From positions 1,079,623,001 to 1,079,687,000 of the forward strand of contig CM057453.1 in assembly GCA_016271365.2 (NCBI GenBank): a stretch of DNA of 64,000 nt, written 5' to 3'. Shown one piece after another: positions 23,091-33,794 of the stretch (position 1 is its first letter; every line of letters begins with the position of its first letter). The stretch comes from Neoceratodus forsteri (taxonomy: Eukaryota; Chordata; Ceratodontiformes; Ceratodontidae). The position numbers were made by a program, and so were the translations under genes. Under the pieces are notes generated by a model. The model saw only the letters and a program-made list of their open reading frames with translations. It did not search any database and was not told where the DNA came from.

Positions 23091-24110
23091 AATTCAAGCA
23101 GCAGAAAGCCACTCTAAATAAACTAGCACCCAAGTCGCTGCAAAGCAGCAGGTCCCACTGAGGGAGAATTCAGAACGTTGTGGCACAGCCAATCACAAGG
23201 ACTGGCAACTCAATCAATTTTATTTGAACAGGAATACACCATTGAGTATTATTTACAAGGTGGTCCTGAGGGACGAACAGGAAATGTTCATATGACAACA
23301 GAGATTTTACAATACATGGAATAGATGAAACAAAGTGCACATTGACAAATTCATAAACAATCAAGATCAGAATAGTTGAATATTTGTATCCAACTTACTC
23401 ATATAACAACAGGAATTATACAATGCACAGCTAAATGAAACAAAATATACATCGAAAGTTCAATTATAATAAAAATCAGTTAATAATTGTACCAAGGGAG
23501 TAATTTCAGCATACAGTTGAATCGGATGAGATAGGTAGGATTGAGTTGCAGAGTTGGGATAGCAGTGGGCATAGGATGTGAGAGGGAAAAGTGGGACCTG
23601 GGTAAGCTGGTAGTGAATAGGTGGAGTTGGGTAGGTGTTTAGCATAGGTGGCAAGGGAATGGGAGTGTAAGGAAGATGGGGGGATAGATAAAGGATATCA
23701 AAAATGATAGAAGTCACATAGGAGAGGGACAAGAGGAAGAGAATAATGAGCTCCTTGGTAGAAGTGCGAGAATGCATATGGGGTGCAAGTGAGCCAATGA
23801 GTTCTTGTAGGGTTGGCCAATCAGGTCAGATGCCGGGCACCGGGGTTCAGACCAGTGCTAGTACAGCAGAAGCAAAGTGGTGATTACCTTACAGTTGCGG
23901 CTGAAGGTTCAGCTGGGGTGGCTGCCAGAAGAAAGCCATGGCCTGAGGAGGCAGGGAGCTGCTCAGGCTTCAATGCCTGATCAAGACTTGGGAGTTGCTG
24001 AAAGCCCAGTTAGGGGTGACGGCCAGAAGAAAGCCATGGCCTGAGGAGGGCAGTGAGCCACTTCAGGCTTCAGCACCTAATCAAGTCTTAGAGTTGCAGG
24101 CAAAGGTTAT
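23088..24110 (-). repeat. 5' region of LINE 'a/c', repeat copy 2 (interrupted)
   Basis: Second copy of the 21950-22288 sequence, split at about 23205 by an antisense LINE tail and resumed at about 23790 (GAGCCAATGAG). After 23940 the block GCCTGAGGAGG-CAGGGAGC-CTTCAGGCTTCA appears again at about 24030, giving an extra partial copy. Confidence 0.65.
23205..23792 (-). mobile_element. LINE 3' fragment, antisense
   Basis: Begins CAATCAATTTTATTTGAAC and continues with ACACCATTGAGTATTATTTACAAGGTGG, matching the fragment at 7925. A G-rich 3' UTR (23570-23690) resembles that copy too. It splits the direct repeat around it, which makes it a later insertion. No EN or RT is present. Confidence 0.65.
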
Positions 24111-24254
24111 ATTTATCAGTGTACTTTATTTTAATATCTTGTAGAAGAATTTATTTACAGTATTTGGATTTTGTATACTGGCAGAGTACATAGGCAGCTT
24201 AATGCCTATTTTAAGGTATGACTCAGGAAAGTACAAAAGGCATGTAAGCAAGTA
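24111..24254. other. Spacer, no feature seen
   Basis: Short AT-rich spacer between the repeat region and the next antisense tail. Confidence 0.3.
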
Positions 24255-24740
24255 AGTAAAACTTTATTTTTATGGAGATCAATCCCAGAGGCTCTGGCGC
24301 CTAACGGATGTATAAGATAGGCAGGTTTATGCAAAACAATATATGCAGGGTTATCAAACAAACAAATAATTTAAAATCCATAATAAATGAATAACAGTAA
24401 ATAAATAAAACTAAAATAATCTGCAGTTAATCAGAAAATACTTCTTTAAAAAGATGGGCTTTTTAACAGCATGTAACAAGAAGAACCAGGAGGACCAAGT
24501 AAGTGGTATGAATACAGTAAAAGTACAATTTGTGGTAAAACTGAGTGCAAATATAAGAGCAGTACAAAAAGTGAATACTATAAACAGTGATATACAATAC
24601 CAGTAATTTTTGTAATGTAGTAAAAGGCGAAGGTGTCATTACCAAGTGGTCACTTCCTCCAGACATTATGTTACCACTGTGCCTCCTCCATGTCTCTGTA
24701 TTATGAGATCTAGTCCTCGCACTGTACACTATCCATAATA
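24255..24740 (-). mobile_element. Probable antisense LINE/SINE tail
   Basis: AGTAAAACTTTATTTTTATGGAG at the left resembles a reversed 3' tail, followed by CCCAGAGGCTCTGG, a short near-palindrome. The remainder is AT-rich with no frame. Family not recognised. Confidence 0.35.
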
Positions 24741-24960
24741 ATGCTTCTGTAATGATCTGTAGTTTCTAACCCTTTATAGAACAGAGAGAACTGTAACACT
24801 CCCATTTTTCTTGGCCTTGATTTCTGTCTTTCATGTTGCAGTTTATAATGCTTTGATTTGTCTGTCCAAAGAACTCCATTTTATGAATATGGATGAATAT
24901 GGATGTGTTAACTCATGCATATTCTATTTTTCATACTATTGTTTATTTCTTATTATCAAA
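24741..24960. other. Spacer, no feature seen
   Basis: No coding or repeat signal that I can support. Confidence 0.3.
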
Positions 24961-24961
24961 G

Positions 24962-24975
24962 CTAAGATGGCGATA
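24962..24975 (+). promoter_or_regulatory. YY1-like site at the LINE 5' end
   Basis: AAGATGGCG at 24964-24972 matches the core of the YY1 consensus (AANATGGCGGC). In mammalian L1 a YY1 site at the very 5' end sets the transcription start; a similar role here is an inference from its position. Confidence 0.5.
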
Positions 24976-26699
24976 TGCTGGGCTAGCTCTGGACTGCTAC
25001 TGCTATAGTTCGCTTTTGTATTTGTTCTAGTTTATTTTTGATTGCTTGTTTTGTTTTTTTTGTTTTGCAATCGCCTTTATGCTACTATTTTATATTTGTT
25101 TCACTTGCCAGTTTTGTTTTCATGCACTGATATTTTTATCACTGAATCCAGAAAGTCTTTGGGTTCAGACCTGGCGTCCTCTGAACTTTGAATTTTGTTG
25201 GAGTTTGACCCATGGAAGGTATTGGAGAGCTTTTTTGATTACTGACAGCTCTTTTGTGAAGTGCGGTTGGGAATATTCGATGAGCAGAATGGATTGATTC
25301 TTGGAAGTGAGCGAAGCTGCAGATTATCGGGGACTGCTATTGTTCAACTGAACTGGAGCAGTGCGGGGGCACTGTTGTTGTCCCCCCTTTTCTGCTTGGC
25401 CTGCTGTTTTTGGTCATTGGAACTGTGTGTGGTTACTATTTTTTTTGCTTAGTCTCGATATGGTTAGCATTTGAGTGGTTTTGCCGATGCTCATATTGAC
25501 TACCCTGCTGCAGTCCATTGGAGCCATGGATGTGGATGTTCTTCAAGCAAGTCTTTCTTTGCTGGAATCTGTGTGTTTTGAAATATTCTACTAGGAAGCC
25601 ATTTTGTGTCCTTGCTTATTGGGCGTATTGGTCTACCTACCTGGACCCCTTGGCTTTATTGTGGCGTTATTTAGCTGATGGCTCTCGCAGGGGTTGGGAT
25701 TGGGGCCTGCTGGAGAGCTGACCCTTTGTCCCATTCCCCTAGACTCTGAGTGGAATCAGTCGAAGGGCTGATCCGGCTGGAGTCGTAGTGGTGGGTCACC
25801 ACTATTGCCCGGTATTGCCTCTGGGTCAATTGATTTGATGACGTGGCTGATACATCTTCTTCTTTTTGACTTTTGCCTTCACCGGAATTCCTTATATTGG
25901 GGACTTTGTTTGGTATCCTGGCTGTTGGAACATTCTAAGGATATGGGTCCAGTACTGTTTGACTTTTGAAGAAGTGCAAAAATGTGGTTGAAGAAGATTC
26001 ACAAGATAAGTGCCCGTGGACTAAATTGATTTATTGTACTATTTTGTATTTAATTTTTAAGATTTGTGTTACTTTGTCTTTTGTCAGGGAAAATTTCAAG
26101 CAGTGAGAGTGTTTGATTTTAATTTATTCTCCACCCTTTCGGTCCTGTGAGAGAGTTCCGGAGGGTGGTTTATTTATTTTTCCCTGTATATATTTATGGC
26201 ATTTTATTTTTTGTTGTAGTTGTTATAGTTGTTTTTACTTTTTTTCTCGTGGTCGTGAGAGGACTGTGGGACTTAGAGTAATTTTTTGAGTGTTTAATTG
26301 CTTTATTATATTATTGTTTATTTAGTTTTATGGTGGGTGGTTGTGTTTTATATTTGTAGTTTATTTGTTTTATCTGGTTTTAATTTTATAGCAGTTTGAT
26401 GTGTCTGCCAGTTCCACTTGTTGTCCGCTACTCTGGCCTCCGCTCTCCGCACCTCCACCTTTTCTCCCCCCTGCCACCTCAGGTTTATCACCGCTGTCGG
26501 GCTTTGGGGATTGTGAAGGGGGAGAGTGAGGTGAGGGGGCGTTGGAGGGTGTGGACAATGGAGTGAGCGTTGCTCTCCCATTCGGGTGGTAAGGCCTCGA
26601 AGACGCCCTGGGGCGAAATGGGTTCTGGAGCGTGGTAATCCCATTCTAGTTCCCATACCCAAGGGCACCTCTTCTTTTAGAGGGCAAGTGGTCAGGACA

Positions 26700-27340
26700 G
26701 CTTGTCACCCTCGCCCAACTCGGGCGCTGTTGTGCAATGCCAGATCTGTCTGCAATAAGACTGCTCTTATAGCGGACTTTGTTGTGAGGGCAGATCTGGC
26801 TTGCATTACTGAGATCTGGTTGGATGAGAATGCAGCCCCAGTTTTAGAGGCCGCTGTTCCCACCGGGTTCTCGATTATACACCGTCTGAGATTGGATCAT
26901 GGGCGGGGGAGGTAGCGGTCTATTTCAAGGCCGAGTTGGGTCTAACTGAAGTTTCAGTTGAGGAGACCAGATCGTTTGAGTGCATTGTGGTAGCTGGGGT
27001 GGGGTGCAGGATTGCTCTCATCTACCGTCCACCCAGGGATGAGAAGCTTTTCCTGCAGGAAATGGCAGATTTCACCCACCGACGTAGCCTTGGAATCCTC
27101 AGATTGATGGTGCTGGGCAATTTCAATGCCTGGGTCCAACGACTTAATCTCGCTCTTGGTCAACATTTCTCCAGGTGATGTCATCTCTTGGCTTCACTCA
27201 GGTTGTTTCACAGCTACTCACAAGGGAGGGCACTCTCTTGATCTGGTCTTTCCTGGGGTCGAGGCTTCCGACTTGGTGGTGGAACCAGTCGGTTGGTCTG
27301 ACCATTACTCAGTTGGATTCAACTTGTGGCCCCTGGTAGG
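26700..27340 (+). pseudogene. L2 ORF2 endonuclease domain (frameshifted)
   Basis: Reads LCNARSVCNKTALIADFV near 26730-26785, LACITEIWLDEN (catalytic Glu region) near 26800, ALIYRPPRDEKLF near 27015-27055, LMVLGNFNAWV near 27105 (GDFN changed to GNFN, so the catalytic Asp is lost), and GHSLDLVF plus WSDHYSVGF near 27230-27320, the final SDH box. The order matches the apurinic-type EN of L2 LINEs. Several frame changes occur, and loss of the GDFN aspartate would inactivate cleavage. Confidence 0.82.
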
Positions 27341-28013
27341 TCGGCCCCTGTGGAGATGGTCAAATACCGCCCATTGGGACGTCATCCCTGAAGACCTGTT
27401 GGTGGTTATTGACCTCCGCTGTGTGACAAATTGTGATCTGATCCTGAGCAGCTGGTGGTGGCCTATAATGGGACCATCTCAGATGCCCTGGACCAGATAG
27501 CTCCATTCTGTGTTCACCCCTTCCACGCATCCTGCCACCCCTTGGTATGATGGGGCATTGAGAGGGCTGCGGAGGTTAGGGCATAGGTTGGAGCGTCGCT
27601 GGAGGAAGACTGCCTTGATGCCGACTATCTTATTTTGCCAGAGCATTACAAGCTCTATCAAACTGAAATGTCCCATAAGAAGGCAGAATTCCTGTCCAGG
27701 GAAATCTCTGTCTCAGAATCGACCGGCTCAGCTCTTCAGAACTGTTGACAGACTGTGCAACCCAGCCTGTCAGCAGTTCCATCGAGTTTTTACGCAGGTT
27801 GACTGTGAGGAGATCGCTCATCTTTCTGAATAGGGTGGAAGGCATTCGGAGGCAGTGTCCCCAGCCTCACTCTATGGTTGTTGCAGTGATCGGGTGTTAT
27901 CCCAGAGCCCGGAGTTTCCTGGAGCTCCTTTGATCTTCCTGACCTCGTGAGACTATGAGGATTGTCTCTGAGATGCGCCTAACTTGTTGTAGTTTGGATC
28001 CGGCCCTACTTCC

Positions 28014-28700
28014 TTGATTTTAGGATGTAGTGAATTTATTGGCCCAGTCCTTGTTCAGATAATTCGGTGTTCTTGGAAATGGGAGTTTTCCAGAGTTTCT
28101 GAAAGAAGGGTGGTGACTCCTCCTGAAGAAAGCTTCCTTAGACCCAATGATTTCGCCAACTACCGTCCAATCTCTAACCTCCCTTTTTTGGGGACGGTTA
28201 TTGAAAAGGTTGTGGTGGCTCAACTTGACAACCATTTGACCATCCATAGTTTATACGAGCCTCTCCAGTCGGGTTTTCATAAGAGGCATAGCACCGAGAC
28301 TGCTCTGGTTCGGGTGCTCAATGATCTCCTGATGGTGAGAGATTGGAGACACCGTTCTATCTTGGTTCTCCTTGATCTATCATCAGCTTTTGATACTGTG
28401 GACGATGGGGTTTTGCTCGAACGTCTGAGGTCCATCTGTGGGCTCTCAGGTGTTGTCCTCAGATGGTTTTCATCTTACCTCCTGGGGAGAACTCAGAGAG
28501 TGGTTTCCAGTTTACATTCATCCGGGGCTGTCTCTCTTTCTTGTGGGGTACCTCAGGGTTCGTGCTCTCTCCTATGTTGTTGCTTAGTATATATGCTACC
28601 CTCGGGACATTGTAAGACAGTATAAGCTGAGGTTTCATTGTTATGCCGATGACCCAGCTCTACCTGTCTTTTGCACCTGACCAGGTTAGTGCTATCTCGG
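28014..28700 (+). pseudogene. L2 ORF2 reverse transcriptase core
   Basis: The open piece 28014-28625 has NDFANYRPISNLPFLG, EPLQSGFHKRHSTETALV, motif A LVLLDLSSAFDTVDDGV, WFSSYLLGRTQRV and motif B' LSCGVPQGSC. Motif C follows in a shifted frame as HCYADDPALPV near 28640-28670. Both catalytic regions survive but are out of frame with each other because of an indel near 28590. In a live element this domain copies LINE RNA at the nicked target. Confidence 0.88.
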
Positions 28701-29084
28701 TGCTGAATAACTGCCTCGCTGATATCCGAGACTGTATGAATATCAGTGATTAAAGTTGAACCCAGGAAAGACCGAGGTTATGGTGGTGGACCCTGGTCTC
28801 AGGGCTGAGGGTCAGGGATAGGGTCCCTCTGGATTAGTTCTGGGTAGACCAGATCCCCACCTCTGAACGGGTGCGTAACCTGGTGTGGAGCTTGACACTG
28901 GTTTGACCCTCCGTTATCAGGTGTCTGCAGTAGTCAAGACTTCATTTTTCCATCTTAGAAACATCTCCAGGATTAGGCACCTGGTTCCACCTGGCGATTT
29001 GCTGTTTTTGGTCCATGCCTTTGTGACATCACATCTTGATTATTGCAACTCCTGTACCTAGGGCTTGCTGGGGTCGAAATCCGC

Positions 29085-29492
29085 CGCTTGCAGCTAGTGC
29101 AGAATGCTGCAGCACGTTTGTTGACTGGGGTGTCTAGAAGATCTCACATCACCCCTGTGCTGTGCATTCTGCACTGGCTGCCTATACAGTGGTGAATCAC
29201 CTTTAAAGTGGGTCTTTTGACCTACAAAGCCCTACACGGCTTAGGTCCCGACTACCTGAAAGAGCTTCTGGTGCCTTACGCCCCTCTGAGACAGCTCTGC
29301 TCGGCTGACGAGGGGTTGCTGGAGATTCCAAGGGTGAATTTGAAGTCCTCTGGAGCCTGTGCGTTTGGCTTTGTGGCTCCCACCCTTTGGAATTCTCTGC
29401 CCCGCCAGCTCCGAGAAAGTACAACTGTGGATGGGTTTAAGAATGCCTTAAAATCATTTTTATGGATTCAAGCCTTGCCTGTTGTATTTTAA
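29085..29492 (+). pseudogene. L2 ORF2 C-terminal domain
   Basis: VQNAAARLLTGVSRRSHITP near 29095-29155, LHWLPI, then the open piece 29208-29492 with LLTYKALHGLGPDYLKELL, CAFGFVAPTLWNSLPRQLRE and FKNALKSFLW. This is the conserved end of L2-group ORF2. A stop at 29196 separates it from the upstream part. Confidence 0.88.
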
Positions 29493-29594
29493 ATCATTTT
29501 ATTTATTTATCTGTTGTATTGTTATTGTTGTCCTTGATTATGATAAATGTATGAAGACTGTAAAGCGCCTTGAAATATTTGAAAGGTGCTTAAT

Positions 29595-29632
29595 CAAATA
29601 AATTTTATTATTATTATTATTATATTATTGAA
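29595..29632. repeat. (ATT)n tail of the L2 element
   Basis: AAATTTTATTATTATTATTATTATATTATT at the LINE 3' end. Confidence 0.9.
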
Positions 29633-29799
29633 CTACTGCTACACACAACTTTAAGGGTTTGATCCACAGTTGTAGCAGCTGCTCCTCATCCGCGGTTGGC
29701 TGCAGAAAGCTGTGGAGTGCCTCTACATGGAGGATGCACCCTTTAGGTAAGGAAGGCAACCCCAGCTCCACCCCTCTGTGTGCAGGTACCTCCAGAGGT

Positions 29800-29930
29800 G
29801 ACAACAAAAAACAAATACAGCACCACTGATCCAGTGCCAACAAAGCATTTATCGGTGCAAACATAGCCAGCAGCGCAGGCATATTATCCCAGTCCGATTT
29901 CACACAAACATGCGTCCTTGAGAGATTAGG
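29800..29930 (-). mobile_element. PLE terminal repeat (left arm), antisense
   Basis: On the - strand from 29930 to 29800: a CTCAAGGA...GAAAT hammerhead-like hairpin, ATAATATGCCTG-GCTGCTGGCTATGTTTG, an AATAAATGCTTT-like stretch (GATAAATGCTTTG) and GGTGCTGTATTTG. The same text runs in + orientation at 31345-31480, so the two are inverted copies. This layout and the hairpin are typical of Penelope-like element terminal repeats. No PLE coding part remains between them; a CR1 fragment does. Confidence 0.7.
29897..29922 (-). ncRNA. Hammerhead-like hairpin, degenerate
   Basis: The - strand has a 5-bp stem ACGCA/TGTGT with loop TGTT, followed by GAAAT. The left core box reads CTCAAGGA where a hammerhead has CTGANGA, so it is damaged. 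The fourth base pair is C-G here and U-A in the 31360 copy, a compensatory change. Confidence 0.45.
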
Positions 29931-29939
29931 GAGGGCCTA

Positions 29940-31344
29940 TGATGGCCTATATACAAAAAGGACAGAAGGATTCCCCAGAAAATTATAGACCAGTGAGCCC
30001 GACTTCGGTCCTGGGAATAATATTGAGGAATAATTAAAGACCATATTCTCATAAATCTATCTGAGAAACAGAAACTGGATCCCAACCAGCATGGTTTCAC
30101 TAAGACAAGGTCTTGCCAAATAAATGTTCTCCAGTTTTATGAAAAGTTAGTAAGGCTTTGGATGAGGGTAACATGGTGGATGTGGTACAACTCGATTTTC
30201 AAAAGCTTTTGATAAGCTTCCACACCCCGAGTTAATTGAGTCACTCTATGAACAAAATATCCAAAATAATATTATCAGCTGGATAAGATCATGGGTGGAG
30301 GATAGAAGGCAGAGGGTCACGATGAATGGTGTATTATCCGATTGGATGTCAGTGTCAAGTGGGGTACCACAGGGATCTGGACTGGGGCCCTGTCTGTTTA
30401 ACTTGTATATATCCACCCTACAGTGTAAAAATGAAAATATTTGGGTCATAAAATTCGCTGATGACTGTCGAGTAGGTACTGTCATAAAATCAGCACAGGA
30501 TCAAAATAAGTTGCAACATTTTTTTAATCACATCAAGCAATGGACTGAAAAATATAAGCTCGAACTAAATGGGGAAAATGTGTAGTTCTTCACGTGGGAA
30601 GAAATAATCCAGAGTTTGAATATATTATAAGTAAGGAGCTACTCAAAACATCCATAGAAGAAAGAGATCTGGGTGTAATTATAAAAATGACCTTACCTTT
30701 GGAGCACATTGAGATCAGATAATAAAAAGCAAATAAAACGTTAAACTGTATTCTCAGGAATATTGAGAGTAGAGATAGGAGGTGCTGATGCTGCTCTTTG
30801 GGTCATTAGTGAGAATACAAGTTGAATACTGTTCTCAAGTTTGGGCACCGTGATAAGAGGGGTGAAATTGAAAGAGTGAGGAAGGTGAGAGAAGGGTTAC
30901 CAGATTGGTGAAAGGTTTTGAATATAGACCATACGAGGAGAGGATGAGGGAAATTAATCTGTATTCACTTGCATATAGGTGTTGGCGAGGCGATATGATC
31001 TTAGTGTATAAGGCATTTCTGGACCACAAGCTTAGAACAGATCTGGGGTTGGAAACAAAGCAAAAGAAGTATAGCACTAGAACACATAATTTGCAGTTAG
31101 ACCAACAAAGATGGAGACTACTAAAACAGAAATACTGGTTTAGCCAGAGGATAGTCCCCCATTGGAATTCACTTCCAGAAGTTGTAAATAGTCCTTCATT
31201 GGACATTTTTAAAAGTAGATTGGACAACTACAGTCAAAATAAAATCTATGAGTATTGAACTATAGAAATTGTATAAAATTTGGAAAAATAGCAAGCAAAA
31301 TGGGCAAAAGTCCAGATGGTGCTTTGTAATGACTATCATACTGT
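29940..31344 (+). mobile_element. CR1/L3-like LINE fragment, sense
   Basis: RT from NYRPVSPTSVLG (29977-30020), motif A VQLDFQKAFDKLPHPELI (30186-30240), WIRSWVEDRRQRV, motif B' SGVPQGSGLGPCLFNLYIS (30357-30415), intact FADDCRV near 30460, then C-terminal YEERMREINLYSLAYR (30927-30975) and WFSQRIVPHWNSLPEVV (31138-31190). It is 5'-truncated inside the RT and frameshifted in places. It sits between two inverted PLE terminal repeats and may have been inserted there. Confidence 0.82.
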
Positions 31345-31482
31345 GATACTATGATCTTCCTGAGGACGTACTTTATGTGAAACCAGTCAGGCATAATATG
31401 CCTGAGCTGCTGGCTATGTTTGAACACCAATAAATGCTTTTTTTGGAACTGGATCTGTGGTGCTGTACTTTTTTGTCACATC
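31345..31482 (+). mobile_element. PLE terminal repeat (right arm), sense
   Basis: CTGAGGA...GTGAAAC hairpin at 31360-31383, ATAATATGCCTGAGCTGCTGGC, CCAATAAATGCTTTTTTTGG and GTGGTGCTGTACTTTTTTG. It is the inverted partner of 29800-29930. Ends of this form (hammerhead-like hairpin, AATAAA, GCTGTACTTTTTTG) are typical of Penelope-like elements. Confidence 0.72.
31360..31383 (+). ncRNA. Hammerhead-like hairpin
   Basis: The core box CTGAGGA (31360-31366) fits CTGANGA. A stem ACGTA/TATGT (31366-31370 with 31374-31378) with loop CTT is followed by GAAAC (31379-31383), the second conserved box. Stems I and III are not evident by eye. It could be a self-cleaving RNA of the type known in Penelope-like elements, or a relic of one. 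Confidence 0.5.
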
Positions 31483-32424
31483 TTTATGGCACCCTGCAGC
31501 ATTCACAGCTGTGGCTGCATGTTTACTTCATGTTTGATCTCCAAGCACATAAACATATCCACATTGGACTGGATAGGCTGCAGACAAGGAGCTGGGGGTA
31601 CCTAATCCTTAGCACTGCTAGGTAGGAATGATGGATGTTGAGAAGGTGGCCACTATGTGACCCTAGGGGTGCTGTAGTTCCTGGGCACCCCTGTCTGCTT
31701 AGCTGTTTCTGGCAACTGGGATCCAAATGGCCCTTACTCCACCAGACCCCAGCCCCAGGGGCATTGTTATGTGACTAGAGAGTCACAGATGCTAGCCGGT
31801 GCCACAAGGATCAACATGGACATCCCCCATAGGGGATATAACAGTTCTTAAAGAACTGATACAGGCTGCCATATCTCATGGACCCCAGCACTACACGGAG
31901 CTAAGGATCCAAAACAGAGTCAACTCACACATCTGTGGATGTCCAGGAATCCTGGGAACAATATCCACAGCACTGCCCACAACACCTGTGAGGGGGTCTC
32001 CACACCAACAGTGGGTGGGAGATGGGACTTTTGATCACAGCCATCCCTGCATAGTTCCAGGGCTCAGATGCACAGTGCAGATGTGCTTGTTCCAAGCAAA
32101 TTCCTGTCTTTTCTATGAATTGAACTCTGCATCCTTTATATACAGCTGAAATTCACTGCAAGTGATGGGTGGATTTCTAAATTAGTTTCAGTAAGTTACA
32201 GCACAGATTACAATAAGTGGTGTTAAGAGTACCAAGCCCCCATAGGGCCATCTAGTGGCACAGCAGAAGTGCAATATCCACAGATGTTGGAAACCAAGAC
32301 ACAGCAGCAAGCCTAGAACACTTCCGAATGGGAAATGAAAGTTAGGGGCCTGCCTGTAATATTGTTTATTGAACTAGGACAAGGATCCTCCATACTTCTC
32401 AGCCACAACAGTCTCTGTAGGGGG
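31483..32424. other. Unassigned non-coding stretch
   Basis: Moderately GC-rich for this window, with no supported frame or repeat. It may hold unrecognised old repeats. Confidence 0.35.
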
Positions 32425-32930
32425 CCAAAGAAGGTTCATCCAACTACTGCACATTTGGAGTACTGTGCCCAATTTCGGGCACCAAGGAAAAAAGGTTCTA
32501 TAAATACACCAGAAAAAAATCCAACAGAGAGCCACTAGAAAGATTAATGAAGTGAAAGACTTGGATTATAATGCTAGATTGAAGAAACTAGGACTCTGTA
32601 TGGTGAATGATGATCATTTATGGGAGTTATTGGGTTTTGAATTGAGGGATATTGTCTACACCACCAGGGCGCATCCACTTCAATTGAAAATAGAACAATG
32701 TCAAACTAAAAAAAGAAGTAGCTGGTTCTCAATAAGAGTATGTAAAATTTGGAATGGCTTGCCTTTGGATGTAGTAACATGTGAAAACATGGATACATTT
32801 AAAAACCATCTGGATAGTTATTTGCAACAAAACTGTATAATGGGATACAATTTAGATTTGCGAGCATTATGGACTATGGTCTACTAGCTCTCTATTACCT
32901 ATGATACCTATGATACTGCAGGATGTACAG
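32425..32930 (+). mobile_element. CR1/L3-like LINE 3' fragment, sense
   Basis: HLEYCAQFRAPRKKG at 32447-32490, then DYNARLKKLGLCMVNDD, TTRAHPLQLKIEQCQTKK and WFSIRVCKIWNGLPLDVV. This is the CR1 C-terminal domain. It resembles the C-terminal part at 30905-31258 and is of the same broad family. Only the last ~500 bp are present, ending near CTATGATACC at 32900-32915. Confidence 0.8.
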
Positions 32931-33794
32931 TACATGTGGTTCAAAAGGCTTATACAGTATTTAGTTACATTTATATTTACTTGTTCACTGGTGAGAATTT
33001 ATGGGAAAAACAAATTCCTTTACGGAGACATATGGATAGGTAAAAATATAAAAGTTTCAATAACACTTTGAGAAAAAACTAATAGTAAAATAGAACGTAG
33101 TATCAAATTTTCATATAACATTCTAGAGAGTCCAAAATAATATTGTCATAAAACAGATGTATTCAAAGTTGAATCGCAAATATTCTCTGAGTTGACCTTG
33201 TAAACAGCATGGAAGTTGATATTTTTCAAATCTAAGGGTAAGTTCTTCCAGACATTTGGGGGATGTGTTGCTGAAAGATTTTAGTTGTTTCAGCTGTTTT
33301 TTTTGTTTGTTTTCATTCCTGAGATATGCAAGACATCAAGTGCATTTAGATACTTAAGTCAAGGCACTGTTTGAGAAGCAAGGTGGAAGGGACCAGAAAA
33401 AATGATAAGCATTTTTCTCCTGTATTGCTAGTCCTTTGGGTCCACTGTCTGTTGTTTATAATGGCCTTGCTGTCATCACAACCACTACCTTAGCATGGCC
33501 ATTCTAGCACAGTGCCTGAAATTGCTGGCAACCTTAATCTACAGTACATGGCAAAAGAGTTCTCCCATTTTTTTTTTCTTTCTTCACTTATTCTTTTCCA
33601 CTGCATATTGTAATCCTGCTTGGGTTATTTCACTGCAATTAATTTAGAAATTCATTCATCAGTTGCAGATAAGGATGAGAATAGGGCCATTAACAAATTA
33701 AGTTCAGCATCAAATTGGGCCCTGTGAGATCAGTTCTGCTTCCAGAATTCAGCCGAAACATTTCAAGTCCCAATGAAGTAATTAGCATGGGGAT
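32931..33794. other. Unassigned non-coding stretch
   Basis: AT-rich, with poly-T runs at 33296 and 33572. Nothing recognisable. Confidence 0.35.

Larger units (their letters stand above)
24961..29630 (+). mobile_element. L2-type LINE, nearly complete, sense
   Basis: Starts at an AAGATGGCG site (24964), has a long T-rich 5' region (25000-26570), then EN (26700-27330), RT (28014-28700), the C-terminal domain (29085-29490) and a 3' end with TGTAAAGCGCCTTGAAAT followed by an ATT repeat (29601-29630). That 3' end (AAGCGCCTTGA...GGTGC) is typical of L2. The RT text NYRPISNLPFLGTVIEKVV and LLDLSSAFDTVDDGVLLERL supports the clade. Frameshifts and stops break every domain. No ORF1 was recognised in the long 5' part. 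Confidence 0.88.
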
